Origin: JBJELF01 sp051879015
Lineage (GTDB): Bacteria; Bacillota; Clostridia; Lachnospirales; Lachnospiraceae
DNA: 33,441 nt
Reading direction: 5' to 3'
Assembly (NCBI GenBank): GCA_051879015.1
Contig: JBJELF010000006.1
Location: 1-33,441 of the forward strand
The notes below the pieces were generated by a model. It was not told the DNA's origin. It saw only the letters and a program-made list of their open reading frames with translations, and did not search any database. The number at the start of each line of letters is the position of its first letter. The stretch's first letter is position 1. Both the position numbers and the translations under genes were made by a program. Below are positions 31,015 through 33,441 of this stretch, piece by piece.

Positions 31015-32025
31015 TCAGTTAATATCAGTTTCATTTTCTTTAAGAAATGCAAAAATATAGTTTAAGTAATTACTCATTACATCATTGGGTGAGTTGTAAA
31101 TTTCATGTTTGGCGCCGGATATTTTTATCAGGCGCCCATTTGCTATCTGCTCAACAAATTTTTCCTGTTCGGGTCCGGTGACCAAATCATCCTTCTCGGC
31201 TTGAAACAGCAATACTTTTGTCTTGACTCTTTTGCAGTTTTCCTTATTTAAGAGAACTTTTGTCAGACTGATGGATTCCCTCACCCAATTGTAAGAGGCT
31301 GCACTATTTTGCAAATGAGAATTTGCCACGCATTTTTTTAAATAATATGTAAATCGTGGATAACTCGTATCTGGACTGCTCTCAAAAGACATATTAGGAT
31401 TGAAAGGTTTGTGTACAAACACTCTCTTTTTCTTCATACCAAAGAATACAGCAATATCCGCCAAAAGTTTTCCCACCCATCTGGGAATATTGCCTGCATT
31501 TGGTGCAATCATAGGTGCTGTTAAAATTGCTTTGTCAAAGTCATCGGGATATTTTTGAATATATCGAGCGGCTATACCGCCTCCCATAGAATGAGCATAG
31601 AAATAAAGCGGCAAATCTGGATTTTTTTCTATTATCTTTTTTACCAGACAATGTAAATCCTCTACATAGTCTTCAAATTTCTCAATATGGCAGATGTTGA
31701 CGTCTTCTACATAGCGATAAGAATGTCCGTGTCCACAATGGTCTGCCGCAAACACTTTGTATCCAGCCTGCAAAAAATACCAGGTCATCTCTCTAAATTT
31801 TTCTGCTGATTCCGTAAAGCCATGAGAAATTACAACAATACCTTCTGGATTTTCACATTCATATTCTTCATAAGAAAGGTACCTTGGTGCAAACGTATCC
31901 AAACGTCCAATCGTTCTGCATGCCTCCAGGGACGGCTCCACTATGCTTGTCATCTCTTCCTCAAACTGTTCTTCCGATACAAGAGGTGGTATTTGATTTC
32001 GATATTGTGCAATAAAATTTTTCAA
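31015..32025 (-). CDS. Alpha/beta hydrolase, monoacylglycerol lipase/lysophospholipase type
   Basis: 336 aa. The start is TTG (complement of 32023-32025) with AAAGGAG eight bases upstream, which decides this unusual start. VVISHGFTESAEKF supplies the oxyanion motif, AADHCGHGHSY the cap region, and YAHSMGGGIAARY the nucleophile Ser146 (AHSMGG in place of GHSMGG). Asp in QAEKDDLVTG and His in SGAKHEIYN complete the triad. Family members cleave lysophospholipids or monoacylglycerols; no signal peptide, so it acts in the cytoplasm. The exact substrate is open. Confidence 0.88.
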   Translation of the reverse strand: MKNFIAQYRNQIPPLVSEEQFEEEMTSIVEPSLEACRTIGRLDTFAPRYLSYEEYECENPEGIVVISHGFTESAEKFREMTWYFLQAGYKVFAADHCGHGHSYRYVEDVNICHIEKFEDYVEDLHCLVKKIIEKNPDLPLYFYAHSMGGGIAARYIQKYPDDFDKAILTAPMIAPNAGNIPRWVGKLLADIAVFFGMKKKRVFVHKPFNPNMSFESSPDTSYPRFTYYLKKCVANSHLQNSAASYNWVRESISLTKVLLNKENCKRVKTKVLLFQAEKDDLVTGPEQEKFVEQIANGRLIKISGAKHEIYNSPNDVMSNYLNYIFAFLKENETDIN

Positions 32026-32097
32026 GCTGTTTGCTCCTTTCTGTTTAAGCTGAATTTTAGAATCTTTTGCAACTTGGCAAATCTATTTTTGATGATT

Positions 32098-32625
32098 TTA
32101 AAAAACGAAGTGCTGCAGAGCAAAATGGGTAATGACTAGGCCAAGCAGGCTGCCAGCTGCGATGCCAAACAGAACATCGGTCGGAAAATGTACAAACAAA
32201 TAAATGCGGGATAATGCAATACAGGCAGCTAAAATAAATCCCAGCCATGCAAAGGGAAGTCCAAGGTAAAGCATGGTAACAGCACAGGCGAAAGAGGTTG
32301 CGGAATGTCCAGATGGAAAAGAGGAGCCAAAAGGTTCCTTGATAAGTGGATCATGGTCCTCAAAACGCTCATAGGGACGTTGACGGGAAAATAATGGTTT
32401 AATCATCAGATTAATAATGAAAGCTGTTAGAGCCAACACTAACAGCAGAATGAAACCATTTTTGCGGTAGCCTTTTTTAGCCAGAAAAGCGAGACTAAAA
32501 AAAATCCAAATCAAGCCTCCATTTCCAATCGCAGTACAAAAACGCATAAAGATTGTCAAAGGTTTGCGATGCATTTTTTGTACAAAAAAAAGGAAGCGCT
32601 GTTCAGGGTTTAAATGTTGATTCAT
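32098..32625 (-). CDS. PAP2-family membrane phosphatase
   Basis: 175 aa from the ATG at 32623-32625, which overlaps the stop of the HAD gene in an ATGA arrangement; GGTGG lies just upstream. Five to six membrane helices. All three PAP2 motifs are present: KPLFSRQRP, FPSGHSATSF and SRIYLFVHFPTD. Candidates are undecaprenyl pyrophosphate or phosphatidic acid phosphatase. Translationally coupled to the HAD phosphatase upstream. Confidence 0.88.
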   Translation of the reverse strand: MNQHLNPEQRFLFFVQKMHRKPLTIFMRFCTAIGNGGLIWIFFSLAFLAKKGYRKNGFILLLVLALTAFIINLMIKPLFSRQRPYERFEDHDPLIKEPFGSSFPSGHSATSFACAVTMLYLGLPFAWLGFILAACIALSRIYLFVHFPTDVLFGIAAGSLLGLVITHFALQHFVF

Positions 32626-33281
32626 AAAAATCCACCTGCCTTTAAAAGCTCTGAGGGAGTAGCAACAATGCAGGAGGCACCGTGCTGTTTTAAAAATTCT
32701 TTGTCGCGGAATCCCCACAGGACACTGATACAGTCCATGTGTGTATTTTTAGCAGTTAAAATATCTACGTCGGAATCGCCTACATAGACGGATTCTTGAG
32801 GAGTAGAATGTAATTCTTCCAGTGCCTTCAGTACGGTATCTGGAGCTGGTTTCTTAGCGACAGTGGCGGATTCTCCGATGGCAACGGAAATCGTCTTTGA
32901 AAAAAATTGTTGATTGAGACCTTTGACTGCACCATCAAATTTGTTAGAGACGATGGCAATTTTGATGCCTTTGTCATGCAGGGTATCGAGCATGGAAAGA
33001 ATACCTGGATATGGAGCTGTGGTGTCCAGCATATGAACAGCATAGTACTCTTTAAATTCTTGAAGGCACATTTGATATTCTGGATTGCTGCATCCTTGAG
33101 GGAGGGATAACTCCATCAGGCGTGCTACACCATTTCCGACAAATTGGCGGATATCTTCTATCGTGTGCAGTGGATAGAGATGTTCTTCCAGCACATGATT
33201 GACACTATCCGCTAAATCCTGCAGGGTATCTAGTAGAGTACCATCCAAATCAAAAATAATGGTTGTATATTTTTTTTGCAT
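32622..33281 (-). CDS. HAD phosphatase, phosphoglycolate phosphatase-like
   Basis: 219 aa from the ATG at 33279-33281, where homologues begin (MQKKYTTIIFDLDGTLLDT); the frame is open for 43 more codons, over the promoter. D11 and D13 form the HAD nucleophile pair, IAIVSNKFD motif 2, KKPAPDTVLKAL motif 3 and YVGDSDVDILTAK motif 4. A helical cap lies at about 20-80, a class I HAD feature of Gph/PgmB-type enzymes. AAAGAGTGA precedes the start. Substrate not fixed. Confidence 0.88.
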   Translation of the reverse strand: MQKKYTTIIFDLDGTLLDTLQDLADSVNHVLEEHLYPLHTIEDIRQFVGNGVARLMELSLPQGCSNPEYQMCLQEFKEYYAVHMLDTTAPYPGILSMLDTLHDKGIKIAIVSNKFDGAVKGLNQQFFSKTISVAIGESATVAKKPAPDTVLKALEELHSTPQESVYVGDSDVDILTAKNTHMDCISVLWGFRDKEFLKQHGASCIVATPSELLKAGGFL

Positions 33282-33329
33282 AAAATCACTCTTTTCTAAG
33301 AAATCATTTTTTCTAAGGTTTATAGGGGT

Positions 33330-33358
33330 ATTATACTCTGTTCCAGAAAGAGGGTCAA
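33330..33358 (-). promoter_or_regulatory. Promoter of the HAD-PAP2 operon
   Basis: Reverse strand TTGACC (33353-33358), 17-base spacer, TATAAT (33330-33335). Confidence 0.8.
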
Positions 33359-33403
33359 GGTAAGTTTGGAAAAAAGTTGCCATAATGAACGAAAAAACAC
33401 AAG

Positions 33404-33431
33404 TTGACAAATTCCATAGATATGATAAGAT
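33404..33431 (+). promoter_or_regulatory. Divergent promoter leaving the window
   Basis: TTGACA (33404-33409), 16-base spacer, TAAGAT (33426-33431). It would drive a gene beyond the right end, so the call rests on the -35 and weak -10 alone. Confidence 0.4.
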
Positions 33432-33441
33432 AAATTTGTAT

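Noticed and set aside
1..33441. CRISPR array, insertion sequence or prophage
   Set aside because: No regularly spaced repeats, transposase, integrase or phage structural genes were seen on either strand.

Overview
The window is a chromosomal segment of a low-GC, spore-forming Firmicute, most likely a member of the Lachnospiraceae. This rests on the spore genes (spoVAC-like, spoVAF/gerA-like), the class III fructose-1,6-bisphosphatase, a T-box-controlled aspS, strong AGGAGG ribosome binding sites and the amino-acid sequences themselves. The species cannot be named from this sequence alone. Most of the window is ordinary housekeeping and carbon-metabolism DNA.

Layout. 64-3284 (+): a secreted TPM-domain protein, an unknown small protein, a lone PucR-type DNA-binding tail, a GreA-family factor and SpoVAC. 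3470-10196 (+): sbcD and sbcC, whose products form one nuclease complex, are separated by a ~2 kb insert. The insert carries a promoter, a tRNA-mimicking noncoding RNA (4893-5004 folds as acceptor, D and T arms with no anticodon arm) and a TROVE/vWA Ro60-like gene; this looks like a bacterial Ro-Y RNA ribonucleoprotein module. 10288-11073 (-): a two-gene transcript of small proteins and a gene relic. 11074-17372 (+): T-box leader, aspS, then fbp and glgB, which link gluconeogenesis to glycogen. 17524-19401 (-): upp and a LacI-type regulator. 19642-22459 (+): lipoprotein alkaline phosphatase and a YibE/F membrane protein. 22657-23885 (+): pyridoxal kinase and a gutted antiporter. 23882-26984 (+): a promoter with a perfect palindromic operator, then a FucI-like sugar isomerase and a xylulokinase. 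26985-27724: gene-poor, with a decayed gene and a structured inverted repeat. 27725-29914 (-): a small vWA-like protein and SpoVAF. 30206-30970 (+): coaX. 31015-33281 (-): lysophospholipase, PAP2 phosphatase and HAD phosphatase.

The best candidate for a little-described system is the Ro-like/tRNA-like RNA module inside the sbcDC locus. A conserved CAGCAATT-centred motif occurs three times there: twice in the RNA gene and once in a hairpin directly upstream of the ribosome binding site of the Ro-like gene. This suggests that the protein may bind its own leader by mimicry. A second signal is the aspS T-box, whose predicted specifier reads AAC (Asn), not an Asp codon, in front of an AspRS with the RDHGG signature of non-discriminating enzymes. 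A third is a mutually exclusive hairpin pair over the fbp ribosome binding site. All functional statements are from reading the sequence; no searches or folding programs were run.
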